DNA of 64,000 nt. It comes from Edaphobacter flagellatus (GTDB lineage Bacteria > Acidobacteriota > Terriglobia > Terriglobales > Acidobacteriaceae). Below the pieces are notes generated by a model that made no database searches, was not told the origin of the DNA, and saw only the letters and a list, made by a program, of their open reading frames with translations. This document shows positions 8,892 to 19,111 of the stretch, one piece after another. The DNA lies in NCBI RefSeq assembly GCF_025264665.1, contig NZ_CP073697.1:1550001-1614000 (forward strand), written 5' to 3'. The position numbers were made by a program, and so were the translations under genes. How positions within the stretch are numbered: the stretch's first letter is position 1; each line of letters opens with the position of its first letter.

Positions 8892-9089
8892 TCAGGCGTA
8901 GGGAATCATGCGGGCGACTTTGGCCGAATCCGCCTCAGAGACCAGCGTGATCGAGCGCAGATGGCGCTTGGTCTTGGTCTTCTTGGAGGTGAGGATGTGG
9001 CGCATCTTGGACTGGCCGCGCTTGAACTTGCCCGTACCGGTCTTCTTGAAGCGCTTGGCTGCGCCTGAGTGTGTCTTCAACTTTGGCAT
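8892..9089 (-). CDS. rpmI: 50S ribosomal protein L35
   Basis: This 65-residue basic protein begins [20 protein letters not shown] and contains the L35 signature, including the [15 protein letters not shown] segment. It is a late-assembling 50S subunit protein. An AGGA site lies upstream of the ATG. In most bacteria infC lies directly upstream, but here the upstream region holds no initiation factor 3 gene for at least 0.5 kb. rpmI therefore appears to start its own transcript from the predicted promoter at 9129-9156. rplT follows after 217 nt. Confidence 0.97.
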   Translation of the reverse strand: MPKLKTHSGAAKRFKKTGTGKFKRGQSKMRHILTSKKTKTKRHLRSITLVSEADSAKVARMIPYA

Positions 9090-9128
9090 TGTGTTCCTGA
9101 CTAGTTGCAGTGTTTCGACAACCTTTCA

Positions 9129-9156
9129 AGTATACCCGAGAATCGGGAGGCGTCAT
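9129..9156 (-). promoter_or_regulatory. Predicted rpmI promoter
   Basis: On the minus strand ATGACG (9151-9156) and TATACT (9129-9134) are separated by 16 nt; transcription would start about 30 nt before rpmI. The spacer contains CCCGA-GAA-TCGGG (9135-9147), a perfect inverted repeat that could be a protein-binding site. Confidence 0.5.
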
Positions 9157-9202
9157 CCGAAATTTGCCTTGCGCAGCCCGGAGAGGGTGCCCTCCTGTAC
9201 GA

Positions 9203-9219
9203 ATTTGCGCAAAGTATTC
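9203..9219 (-). repeat. AATACTTTGC element, copy 1
   Basis: Minus-strand GAATACTTTGCGCAAAT is identical over 17 bases to the copy at 63663-63679. It contains the palindrome TTTGCGCAAA and lies about 115 nt upstream of rpmI, pointing toward it. Confidence 0.55.
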
Positions 9220-9288
9220 AAAAATATAGACTTCTTAGGACACCCCGGATATTTAGCCATGTAAACCATTGATTCCTCGGTCCGTTAG

Positions 9289-9304
9289 ACGCAAAGTATT
9301 GAAT
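9289..9304 (-). repeat. AATACTTTGC element, copy 2
   Basis: Minus-strand ATTCAATACTTTGCGT shares TCAATACTTTGC with the copy upstream of the PEP-CTERM gene near 62241. It lies about 200 nt upstream of rpmI in the same orientation as copy 1. Confidence 0.5.
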
Positions 9305-9479
9305 GGTAATGGCTTAGCATCAGGAGAAGATGGATGGGTATCTGCGTCTGTTGGGACTACTTCCAGTATAGCTATCCCGGAGATACAAATCGGCACTTTT
9401 AATACCGCGTATCTCCTTCTATTTGTGGAACATGAGAAGCAGGGGGCTTGACAAGACCGGCACGAGCCCAAACGACAGC

Positions 9480-9517
9480 GGCTCCGGCAAAAGCCGGAGC
9501 CGACGGGGAGTTCCCCG
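9480..9517 (-). terminator. Double hairpin downstream of the low-complexity protein gene
   Basis: A 9-bp stem GGCTCCGGC/GCCGGAGCC with an AAAA loop (9480-9501) is followed by CGGGG/CCCCG with a 4-nt loop (9504-9517). There is no T run on either side, so it may mark an RNA 3' end or protect one rather than act as a classical terminator. Confidence 0.4.
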
Positions 9518-9593
9518 CTTCCTGAGTGCGGGTACGTACACGATGTGTGCCAGGTGGGCGCTTGGCTGGCAAAGCCATCCATCCAGGCCGGGA

Positions 9594-9902
9594 TTATTTG
9601 TAGACGATGCCACCGCCGGATGAGCTGCCTCCACCGGTCGAAGAACCACCACCGGAAGACGAACCACCTCCCGAAGAGCTCCCGCCCGAGGACGAGCCTC
9701 CACCACCGTTGCAGCCCTTACCGCGATCGTGGTCTCGGTCGCGGTCGTGATCCCGGTCGCGATCCTTGTCTTTGTCGTGATCATGATCGCAGTGGTGGAA
9801 GAAGGAGAAGATCGACCCGCTACCGTGCTCGCAGGCAAAGGCAGAGGGGGCAGACAAAGTAAGACAAAGGGCAGATGCCATCAACAAGCGTTTCAGCTTC
9901 AT
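9594..9902 (-). CDS. Secreted low-complexity Asp/His/Arg and Gly/Ser protein
   Basis: This protein has 102 residues from the ATG at 9902, chosen because AGGTG lies 7 nt upstream and because MKLKRLLMASALCLTLS is a good signal peptide ending SAFA. A longer frame from 10136 has no such support. The mature part begins CEHGSG, then has two His residues with Cys (FFHHCDHDHD), a run of alternating Asp with His, Lys or Arg, a second Cys, and about 35 residues of Gly/Ser repeats ending IVYK. I do not recognise a family. The composition suggests an extended exported peptide, and the His/Asp/Cys-rich stretch could bind metal ions. It is probably monocistronic. Confidence 0.65.
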   Translation of the reverse strand: MKLKRLLMASALCLTLSAPSAFACEHGSGSIFSFFHHCDHDHDKDKDRDRDHDRDRDHDRGKGCNGGGGSSSGGSSSGGGSSSGGGSSTGGGSSSGGGIVYK

Positions 9903-10159
9903 GTGTTTCACCTCTGAGTACCGACGATAGCAACCGTTGTGGGATTGATCAGTACAACTTTGGATGCAACGACTTAGCGAGAGATATGGGCTTGAAGTTG
10001 CGTGGTTGGGGTGAGTCATTTTGGCAGGCTGGTTGCTGCATATCATGCTCCCGTAGATAGTCTGCAAAGAAATGCGGGGCCACCGCGATCGGGCGAGCTG
10101 GCGGGGTGTATCGACGCAGGAACGGGGTGGTTCCACAGGGCTGTTTTGTGCCTACAGCG

Positions 10160-10168
10160 TGTTATACT
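10160..10168 (+). promoter_or_regulatory. Predicted extended -10 promoter for gyrB
   Basis: TGTTATACT gives an extended -10 (TG-n-TATACT) about 115 bp before the gyrB ATG. No good -35 hexamer is seen, which is tolerated by extended -10 promoters. Confidence 0.4.
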
Positions 10169-10228
10169 TAAGTTACGGAAAATCCCGGTTGAATCTGTCC
10201 CCAAGTAATTGATTTACACGGTAGTTAG

Positions 10229-12922
<2,694 letters not shown>

Positions 12923-12947
12923 GCTTCAGCCTGCAACTCATCAAACA

Positions 12948-12975
12948 AAGGCGGCCACAGTTTTGTGGCCGCCTT
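12948..12975 (+). terminator. gyrB intrinsic terminator
   Basis: A 12-bp stem (AAGGCGGCCACA/TGTGGCCGCCTT) with a GTTT loop lies 26 nt after the gyrB stop and is followed by CTTCTTCTT. Confidence 0.85.
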
Positions 12976-13008
12976 CTTCTTGTAGCGAGAACTGGGAGAC
13001 AAAAGAAA

Positions 13009-13036
13009 GATGGCCTGGTTGGTTAACCAGGCCATC
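13009..13036 (-). terminator. Terminator of the PEP-CTERM gene
   Basis: A 12-bp stem (GATGGCCTGGTT/AACCAGGCCATC) with a 4-nt loop is followed on the minus strand by TTTCTTTTG. It faces the gyrB terminator, so the two convergent units are separately insulated. Confidence 0.82.
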
Positions 13037-13057
13037 TCAGTTTGAACAGCGTCTGTC

Positions 13058-13666
13058 TTACTTGGCGGCAAACATCTTACGGTGAAGCGTTCCTGCCACG
13101 CCGAGGATACCGGTGCCGAGAAGCAGAAGGCTTCCAGGCTCAGGAGTCGGAGCGATCGAAACGTTGGTGAAGAGGAACTGGTTATCGTTGTAGTCGTAGT
13201 CGAACCAGGGGGTATCCTCAAAACCGACATAGGTTCCGGCGGGGAACATATTCGAGCCGATCAGACCACCCGAGAAGGCCGTACCGTAACCGTGGGTAAC
13301 GCCATCGGGGTTATTGGACGGGTCAGTCGAGAGGTGGAAACCCGAGGTCATGTCATACAACTCGAAGACGAGGATATCGCCTGCGTTGACCGCACCGAAG
13401 TTCTGCGATGAACCAGGAGCGGTTGCGTGGTTCGGGAAGAAGTAGCTGCTGGTGTAGCCGCTGGTGATGTCGATCATGCGGATAACAGAGTTGTCGCCAG
13501 CACTGGAACCGACGAAATAGCCCGTTACATTACCTGTTGCATCGGCAACATAGGTGATGGGATTGGCCGGGGTACCAACGTTGGAATAAGGGATAGAATC
13601 AGCCCGAAGAGCAGGGACGACTCCGACGAGAGAGGCTAAGGCTAAAACAAGAGACAAGCGACGCAT
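13058..13666 (-). CDS. PEP-CTERM sorting-domain exported protein
   Basis: This 202-residue protein starts at the ATG at 13666 with AAAGGAG just upstream, and has a signal peptide (MRRLSLVLALASLVG to about residue 23). The middle is a Ser/Thr/Gly/Asn-rich beta-type region with an acidic WFDYDYNDNQ segment that resembles the DUF4114-type end of other PEP-CTERM proteins. The C terminus has the sorting signal: PTPEPGS, a hydrophobic stretch LLLLGTGILGVAG and basic residues. PEP-CTERM proteins are processed by exosortase and linked to biofilm or extracellular polysaccharide. No exosortase gene is in the window. A perfect 52-bp tandem duplication lies 46 bp upstream of the start. Confidence 0.85.
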   Translation of the reverse strand: MRRLSLVLALASLVGVVPALRADSIPYSNVGTPANPITYVADATGNVTGYFVGSSAGDNSVIRMIDITSGYTSSYFFPNHATAPGSSQNFGAVNAGDILVFELYDMTSGFHLSTDPSNNPDGVTHGYGTAFSGGLIGSNMFPAGTYVGFEDTPWFDYDYNDNQFLFTNVSIAPTPEPGSLLLLGTGILGVAGTLHRKMFAAK

Positions 13667-13712
13667 AGGACTCCTTTGAAGATGGCCGAGGTGACAGACT
13701 TGCTGTAACGCC

Positions 13713-13816
13713 ATGTCTATATGCACATAGCTGGCCAAACTGAAATGGGTCCCAGGTCACTAGTATGTCTATATGCACATAGCTGGCCAAACTGAAATGG
13801 GTCCCAGGTCACTAGT
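13713..13816. repeat. Perfect tandem duplication of a 52-bp unit
   Basis: Copies at 13713-13764 and 13765-13816 are identical. Each contains the near-palindrome CTATATGCACATAG, then GGCCAAACTGAAATGGGTCC and ends ACTAGT. The pair lies just upstream of the PEP-CTERM gene and downstream of nothing on that strand. It could be a duplicated operator or remnants of mobile-element ends; no transposase is nearby. Confidence 0.9.
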
Positions 13817-13993
13817 TTTGTTCGAGTTAGCATGTAGGCTTTCTGCAATATCGCAATAATTTGCACAGGATGGGTGGAATGGCAGGGAAAAGTTCTTCCA
13901 CCGAAAAAGGAACAGATTTTCCCTTCTCAGGGGCTGGCAGGATGGTTCCAACCCGGTATCTGGTGAGAGACGGACGGATGCAATAATGCCGGG

Positions 13994-15853
13994 ATGAGCA
14001 GAGATTCTGGTGGGATTCATCGACGGCGGTTCCTGGGCGTCTGTGCGGCGGCAGGGATCGGGCAGACTTTGCTGCCCGGCGTTCTGTGGGGTATGGCTGC
14101 CTCGCAGGTTTCTTCAGCGGAAAAACCAGCTTTGAAGGGAGCAGGCGTCGATAGAGATCACCTTCCGGCCATCACGCCCGAGATGATTGACGCTGCGGCT
14201 GCGATTGCCGCAATCAAGCTGACAGCCGAGCAAAAGGCGATGATGCTGGACGGCCTGCGAGAGCAGCGCGATTCGGTGCTGGTGATTCGCAACATGAAGA
14301 TTTCGAACGGGGTGGCTCCTGCGTTTGTCTTCGATCCGCTTCCGGCAGGAATGAAGCTGGACACAGAACGCAAGCCGATGCGGATGAGTAAGGCTCCTGA
14401 AGTAAAGACGCTGGTCGGGAACGAAAATGCTCTTGCGTTTGCCTCCGTGCGCGAGCTGGCGGAACTGGTAAAGACGCGCAAGGTCAGTTCCGTGACACTG
14501 ACGAAGCTCTATATCGAACGGCTGAAGCGGTACGATCCGCAGCTACACTTCGTCATTACGCTGACCGAAGAGCGTGCTTTGAAGCAGGCGGCCGCAGCAG
14601 ACAAAGAAATTGCCTCCGGACAATATAGAGGGCCACTGCATGGAATTCCCTGGGGCGCGAAGGATCTGCTGGCCGTGAAGGGGTATCGCACAACGTGGGG
14701 CGCGGGTGGATTTGAGGAACAGACCTTCGACTACGACGCGACGGTGGTGGAGCGGCTGGATGCGGCTGGCGCAGTGCTTGTCGCGAAGCTGAGCATGGGC
14801 GCTCTGGCACAGGGGCCGATCTGGTTTGGCGGGATGACGCGCACACCGTGGAACAGCCATCAGCCTTCAGGCGGGTCTTCGGCTGGAAGCGCATCAGCGG
14901 TGGGAGCAGGCTGCGTGGGATTCGCCATTGGAACCGAGACGCTGGGCTCGATCGCATCGCCTTCGTCGCGGTGCGGAGCGACCGGCCTGCGTCCAACGTT
15001 TGGCTTTGTACCGCGGACTGGAGCAATGGCGCTGACCTGGACAATGGACAAGATTGGGCCGATCTGCCGGAGCGTAGAAGACTGCGCGCTGGTGATGAGT
15101 GCCATCTATGGACCGGATGGACATGACCGCAGCGTAAAGGACGCCGCCTTCAACTGGGATGCAGAGCTGGACTGGAAAAAACTGCGGGTCGGCTATCTAA
15201 AGAGCGAATTTGAGGCAACGAAGCCGGGCCCGGAGGCTTTTGCTGAAAGGAAGAAGAACTACGAACGTAAAGCGTATGACCTTAAATATGATCTGGCTGC
15301 GCTGGATCAATTGAAGAACATGGGCGTTCGGCTGATTCCAGTAACGTGGCCGAACGGGTATCACTTCGGTGATATTACGCATGTGCTTGGCGCGGAGTCG
15401 GCTGCGGCGTTCGACGATCTGACCATCAGCGGCAGAGATAGCCTGCTGACGGACCAGGGACCGCAGGAGTGGCCGACCCAGTTCCGTGTCTCTCGCTTCT
15501 ATTCCGCGGTGGATTACATTCAGGCGCAGCGGGCGCGATCGCTTGCCATGGACGCTGTAGCGAAGTTGTTTGCCGAGGTGGATGTGATTGTGACGCCTAC
15601 CTTTGGCACGCAGCTGTCGGCGACGAACCTCACAGGGCATCCGGCGATCATTGTGCCAAACGGTGTGCGCGGTGATGATGCGCCTCAGCCAGAGCATACG
15701 GGCGATGGAGCACCGGATAATGTCGGCGGACCGGGAACCCCGGTTTCGCTGACGTTTCTTGGAGGGCTTTATTCCGATGCTCGTCTTGCTGCATTTGCAC
15801 GCGTCTACCAGGAGGCGACCGGCTTTCATCGGCTGCACCCTAAACTGGGTTGA
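13994..15853 (+). CDS. Tat-exported amidase (amidase signature family)
   Basis: This 619-residue protein has an N-terminal twin-arginine signal (HRRRFLGVCAAAG, Arg10-12) and an amidase-signature domain. The Ser-cisSer-Lys triad is Lys223 in GAKDLL, Ser295 in GGSSAGS and Ser319 in TLGSIAS. GGSSAGS replaces the more common GGSSGGS, and a helical segment of about 90 residues precedes the catalytic domain. These enzymes hydrolyse amides, including GatA in tRNA amidation, but the Tat signal, the extra N-terminal region and the missing gatB/gatC neighbours argue for a periplasmic amide hydrolase rather than GatA. It is likely co-transcribed with the ABC ATPase gene 27 bp downstream. Confidence 0.87.
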   Translation: MSRDSGGIHRRRFLGVCAAAGIGQTLLPGVLWGMAASQVSSAEKPALKGAGVDRDHLPAITPEMIDAAAAIAAIKLTAEQKAMMLDGLREQRDSVLVIRNMKISNGVAPAFVFDPLPAGMKLDTERKPMRMSKAPEVKTLVGNENALAFASVRELAELVKTRKVSSVTLTKLYIERLKRYDPQLHFVITLTEERALKQAAAADKEIASGQYRGPLHGIPWGAKDLLAVKGYRTTWGAGGFEEQTFDYDATVVERLDAAGAVLVAKLSMGALAQGPIWFGGMTRTPWNSHQPSGGSSAGSASAVGAGCVGFAIGTETLGSIASPSSRCGATGLRPTFGFVPRTGAMALTWTMDKIGPICRSVEDCALVMSAIYGPDGHDRSVKDAAFNWDAELDWKKLRVGYLKSEFEATKPGPEAFAERKKNYERKAYDLKYDLAALDQLKNMGVRLIPVTWPNGYHFGDITHVLGAESAAAFDDLTISGRDSLLTDQGPQEWPTQFRVSRFYSAVDYIQAQRARSLAMDAVAKLFAEVDVIVTPTFGTQLSATNLTGHPAIIVPNGVRGDDAPQPEHTGDGAPDNVGGPGTPVSLTFLGGLYSDARLAAFARVYQEATGFHRLHPKLG

Positions 15854-15880
15854 GGTATAGAGTTTCGTTACGAGGATGGC

Positions 15881-16639
15881 TTGGCGGATCTGCTGGTAGA
15901 AGCACGCGGGTTGGTGAAGGATTACGGCGCGACGGCGCGCGTGGTGGACGATGTATCGTTCGCGATTGCGCGTGGCGAGACGCTGGGCCTGGTGGGGGAG
16001 TCGGGCTCGGGCAAGAGCACGGTGGCACGTATGCTGCTGCGACTGGTGGAGCCAACCGCCGGCGAGGTGCTCTATGACGGGCGCAATCTGCTGCAGGCTT
16101 CGACGAGCGAGATGCGTGCTCTGAGGCGGAAGATGCAGGTCGTCTTTCAGGACCCGTTTGCGGCGCTGAATCCGCGCATGCGTGTGCGGGAGATTCTTGC
16201 GGAGCCGTTTGCGATCCACAAAGAGCGCTGCACGGCAGAGCGGCTGCGAGAGATGCTGCGTGAAGTAGGGCTGGAAGAGAGCGCGCTGGAGCGGTATCCG
16301 CACGAGTTCAGTGGCGGCCAGAGACAGAGGATCAATATCGCGCGGGCGCTGGCGCTACGTCCGGAGTTCGTTGTGCTGGACGAGCCGGTGAGCGCGCTGG
16401 ATGTCAGCGTGGGCGCACAGGTGGTGAATCTGCTGCGCGAGTTGCAGGAGAAGCTGGGGCTGACGTATCTGTTCATCTCGCACTCGATGCCGCTGGTGCG
16501 TTATCTATGCGATCGGGTTGCCGTGATGCAGAAGGGTCGCCTGGTCGAGCTGGGTGAGTGCGAGAGCGTGTGCTGTGCTCCACAGGAGAGATATACGCAG
16601 GAGCTGATTGCGGCGACTCCGGAGATACGGACGGCTTAG
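15881..16639 (+). CDS. Opp/Dpp-type ABC transporter ATP-binding protein
   Basis: The 252-residue product contains the full ABC nucleotide-binding set: Walker [10 protein letters not shown] (about 46-54), Q-loop [12 protein letters not shown], signature FSGGQRQR, Walker [13 protein letters not shown] and the switch histidine in ISHSM. The pattern is that of OppF/DppF peptide-importer ATPases. The start is TTG at 15881, with GAGG 5 nt upstream; an ATG at 15876 is in another frame. No permease, partner ATPase or binding protein lies nearby, so it is an orphan that must work with components encoded elsewhere, or was left behind when an operon broke up. The C-terminal oligopeptide/dipeptide extension is short. 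Confidence 0.9.
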   Translation: MADLLVEARGLVKDYGATARVVDDVSFAIARGETLGLVGESGSGKSTVARMLLRLVEPTAGEVLYDGRNLLQASTSEMRALRRKMQVVFQDPFAALNPRMRVREILAEPFAIHKERCTAERLREMLREVGLEESALERYPHEFSGGQRQRINIARALALRPEFVVLDEPVSALDVSVGAQVVNLLRELQEKLGLTYLFISHSMPLVRYLCDRVAVMQKGRLVELGECESVCCAPQERYTQELIAATPEIRTA

Positions 16640-16666
16640 GGTTCACGATAGATACAATAAGAGGAG

Positions 16667-17446
16667 ATGATCTCTGAGCTCAGCATGCACTGGCGCTACA
16701 CGTGGCTTGTGATAGCCTCGCTGATTGCTGGCGTGATGAATGCGATGGCTGGCGGCGGATCGTTTTTATCTTTTCCCGCAATGCTGGCGGTAGGCGTGTT
16801 GCCGATCCAGGCCAATGCAACAAATACGGTCGCCCTATGGCCAGGTCAGCTGACTTCAGTAGCTGCACTGCGCGGAGACCTGCGGCGTGATCTGTTGCCG
16901 GTTGTGCTTACCGCTTCGGTCGTCGGCGGAGTCACCGGCGCGATTGTGCTGCTGAAGACGCGGCAGATCACCTTTCTGCACATGGTTCCGTGGCTGTTGC
17001 TGGTGGCTTCGCTGCTGTTCGGGCTGAGCGGGCCGGTCTCGCGCTGGCTGCGGAGAAGATCGGCAGAGCCGCATACGGATCGTCGACCGGCGCTAGTGCC
17101 GCTGTTCTTTGTGCTGCTGCCGGTGTGCTTTTATATCGGCTACTTTGGCGCGGGGGCGGGATTTCTGATTATGACGGCGCTGGCATTGTTTGGCGTTGAG
17201 GAGATGAATGCGCTGAACTCGCTGAAGGTGCTGGCTGCGTGCACGTCGAACTTTGTCGCCGTGCTGACATTCATCGCTACCGGTGCTGTCATGTGGCGGT
17301 ATTGCTTGATCTCGATGGTCTTTGCAGGCGCAGGTGGCTATGTGGGCGCGCACTATTCGAGGAAGATGAATCCGAATATGCTGCGTGCGGTCGTTGTGAT
17401 TACAGGATGCGCGATGGCGGCCTATTTCTTCTGGAGAAATGGGTAG
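16667..17446 (+). CDS. TauE/SafE-family (TSUP) membrane permease
   Basis: This 259-residue protein is almost entirely hydrophobic with about seven or eight predicted membrane segments. The N-terminal GVMNAMAGGGSFLSFPAML and the second half FGAGAGFLIMTALAL are the repeated motifs of the TSUP (TauE/SafE, DUF81) family, which export or import sulfur-containing or organic anions. The substrate cannot be predicted from sequence. The start is uncertain: ATG 16667 has AAGAGGAG abutting it, while the in-frame ATG at 16685 has no clear site. It follows the ABC ATPase gene by 27 bp and is followed 31 bp later by the DUF971 gene, so one transcript could cover all three. Confidence 0.85.
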   Translation: MISELSMHWRYTWLVIASLIAGVMNAMAGGGSFLSFPAMLAVGVLPIQANATNTVALWPGQLTSVAALRGDLRRDLLPVVLTASVVGGVTGAIVLLKTRQITFLHMVPWLLLVASLLFGLSGPVSRWLRRRSAEPHTDRRPALVPLFFVLLPVCFYIGYFGAGAGFLIMTALALFGVEEMNALNSLKVLAACTSNFVAVLTFIATGAVMWRYCLISMVFAGAGGYVGAHYSRKMNPNMLRAVVVITGCAMAAYFFWRNG

Positions 17447-17477
17447 ATCAGCCGCTGGGAAGTAGAAGGAATGAAGG

Positions 17478-17909
17478 ATGAGTCACGAAGGAATACGGAT
17501 TGTAAGCGCTGATGAGGCGCGGCGCGAAGAAGCGATGGACCGGAAGCTGCCCGCAGATGCGGTGACTCCGGTGAAGGTGCGGGTGCATAAGACGGAAGGC
17601 ACGGGGGTTGAGATCGAGTGGAAGGACGGGCATCGCAGCTCGTGGAACTTTGTATGGCTGCGCAATGCCTGTCCGTGCGCCACGTGTCACGAAGAGCGCG
17701 AGAACAACGGACGCAAACCCGGCGAAGCGAAGCCTAAGCCGCAGACGCTGCTGCCGATGTATGAGGCTCCGGCTCGTCCTGTGGAAGTGACTCCTGTAGG
17801 AAAGTATGCAGTGAAGTTCAAATGGTCGGACGGACACGAGGCCGGAATCTACTCGTGGGAGTACCTGCGCCGTGTCTGCGACTGCGCATCGTGCTCGCAG
17901 AAGAGCTGA
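17478..17909 (+). CDS. DUF971 (GBBH-like N-terminal) domain protein
   Basis: The 143-residue protein carries the DUF971 domain, which also forms the N-terminal domain of gamma-butyrobetaine hydroxylase. The conserved pattern is WKDGHRSSWNFVWLRNACPC, where the Cys-rich CPCATC has the zinc-type spacing, and a later SWEYLRRVCDCASC. DUF971 proteins in bacteria often sit near iron-sulfur cluster genes or are of unknown function; here no such neighbour is visible. The N-terminal 30 residues are an extension. A GGATG-type site upstream is modest. The gene ends 3 bp before the convergent LOG-family gene. Confidence 0.8.
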   Translation: MSHEGIRIVSADEARREEAMDRKLPADAVTPVKVRVHKTEGTGVEIEWKDGHRSSWNFVWLRNACPCATCHEERENNGRKPGEAKPKPQTLLPMYEAPARPVEVTPVGKYAVKFKWSDGHEAGIYSWEYLRRVCDCASCSQKS

Positions 17910-17912
17910 TCT

Positions 17913-18464
17913 TTAGTCTGTTTTTGCAGCACTTAACTTCGTAAAAGCATCCTCGACAGAGTTGGCAACGAGAAGTATCTCGCGGCTGGCCATCCGGAGC
18001 AGACCTTCTGCGACGCAGTGGTCGAGGAAGTCGAGCAGCTTGTCATAGAAGCCGTTGATATTGAGCAGGACGATGGGCTTGCGGTGCAGTTTGAGCGTCT
18101 GCCAGGCGAGGACTTCGAACATTTCTTCGAACGTACCAAAGCCTCCGGGAAGGATGAAGAAGGCGTCGGATTTCTCGCCCATCAGCGCCTTGCGCGTATG
18201 CATGGTGCTGGTGACGTGAAGCTCGGTGATGCCCTGGTGAGCGACCTCAAGATCGACCAGGACTTCAGGAATAACGCCGACGACGCGCCCTCCCGAGGCG
18301 AGGGCCGATTCAGCGACAGCCTGCATCAGGCCAACGTTGGCTCCGCCATAGATGAGACCGATGTTGCGTTGCGCGAGAGCCTGTCCGAGCTCGATAGCTG
18401 CACTGCGGTAGATTGGGTTTGAACCATTCGCCGAGGAGCAGAAGACTGCGATGTTAGCGATCAC
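17913..18464 (-). CDS. LOG-family protein (nucleoside 5'-monophosphate phosphoribohydrolase)
   Basis: This 183-residue protein carries the LOG signature PGGFGTFEE (106-114) with an upstream MHTRKALM (Arg91, Lys92). Members, once annotated as lysine decarboxylases, cleave nucleoside 5'-monophosphates, releasing the base and ribose 5-phosphate, as shown for plant cytokinin activation. In bacteria the physiological substrate is often uncertain. The Rossmann-like N terminus (VFCSSANGSNPIYR) and CxPGGxGT motif fit. It is cytoplasmic, with no signal peptide. It lies convergent with DUF971 and has its own promoter region in the 18465-18583 gap. Confidence 0.88.
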   Translation of the reverse strand: MIANIAVFCSSANGSNPIYRSAAIELGQALAQRNIGLIYGGANVGLMQAVAESALASGGRVVGVIPEVLVDLEVAHQGITELHVTSTMHTRKALMGEKSDAFFILPGGFGTFEEMFEVLAWQTLKLHRKPIVLLNINGFYDKLLDFLDHCVAEGLLRMASREILLVANSVEDAFTKLSAAKTD

Positions 18465-18583
18465 AGTTCTGAGGATATCAAGTCATCAATAAAGGCATAT
18501 TACGGAGTTGCGGCCTCTGAGGCGATGCTCTGAACTTGAGCGCCGCCTCAGGGGCCGGATGGGGAGCCACAACTATTTCAGTA

Positions 18584-18916
18584 TTACTTGATGTGAATGG
18601 TGGCGCCGTTGAGCGAGCTCGAGACCTCGGCGATCAGTGAGCCAGCCTGCGACTTTTCTGTCGTCGTGTTGGAGACAACGCGCGTTCCAGGTGCAAGGCT
18701 TAGGGTGACGGGCTTGCCCGCTTCAAGCTTGATGACATCATCGCCGGCCTTCACTTCCATGGGAGCGCCGGAGTCATTCAACAGCGTAAGCTTGATGGTC
18801 TTCGTTTTGCCGAACATGGCATGAACCGGAGAATTGAGCCCGGCGGCATGAACGACAGGCGAAGCGAGCAGAGAGGTAGCGACGATTGAGGCTGCGAAAA
18901 GATTACGGAATTTCAT
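18584..18916 (-). CDS. Small secreted protein of unknown function
   Basis: This 110-residue protein starts at the ATG at 18916, chosen because GGAG lies 7 nt upstream; the ATG at 18964 lacks such support. MKFRNLFAASIVATSLLASPVVHA is a good signal peptide. The mature part, about 86 residues, is a beta-rich sequence (TIKLTLLNDSGAPMEVKAGDDVIKL) like the small single-domain proteins that carry a Ser/Thr-rich beta-sandwich. I do not recognise a family. It lies between the LOG gene and the uvrD gene, which starts 196 bp further on and is transcribed away from it. Confidence 0.7.
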   Translation of the reverse strand: MKFRNLFAASIVATSLLASPVVHAAGLNSPVHAMFGKTKTIKLTLLNDSGAPMEVKAGDDVIKLEAGKPVTLSLAPGTRVVSNTTTEKSQAGSLIAEVSSSLNGATIHIK

Positions 18917-19111
18917 TGTTAGCTCCAGTTTGATCCTGTTCTCGATCGATGGGCCTGCTGCCATGGTTCAGCAAGCTCTTCGTATGTCGATACGCATTGG
19001 ACTCAGAGAAGTTCCGTACGAATTTCGTGAAGTGACGAGACGTGTGGAAATGGTGACGAGACGTGGATTTGTTACGCGAGCGATAAAATTGAAGATGGAG
19101 CGTGTACCAGT

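Larger units (their letters stand above)
9157..9593. other. Intergenic region without a convincing gene
   Basis: Several short frames exist here but none has a ribosome-binding site or a recognisable product. The region holds two copies of the AATACTTTGC element pointing toward rpmI and a double hairpin near the end of the low-complexity protein gene. No infC is present. Confidence 0.6.

Noticed and set aside
8892..9593. Hidden infC gene upstream of rpmI
   Set aside because: No frame in this stretch resembles initiation factor 3.
9594..10136. Longer 180-codon form of the low-complexity protein
   Set aside because: The upstream part has no ribosome-binding site and would hide the signal peptide beginning at 9902.
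13713..13816. CRISPR array
   Set aside because: Only two adjacent copies with no spacers and no cas genes, so it is a plain tandem duplication.
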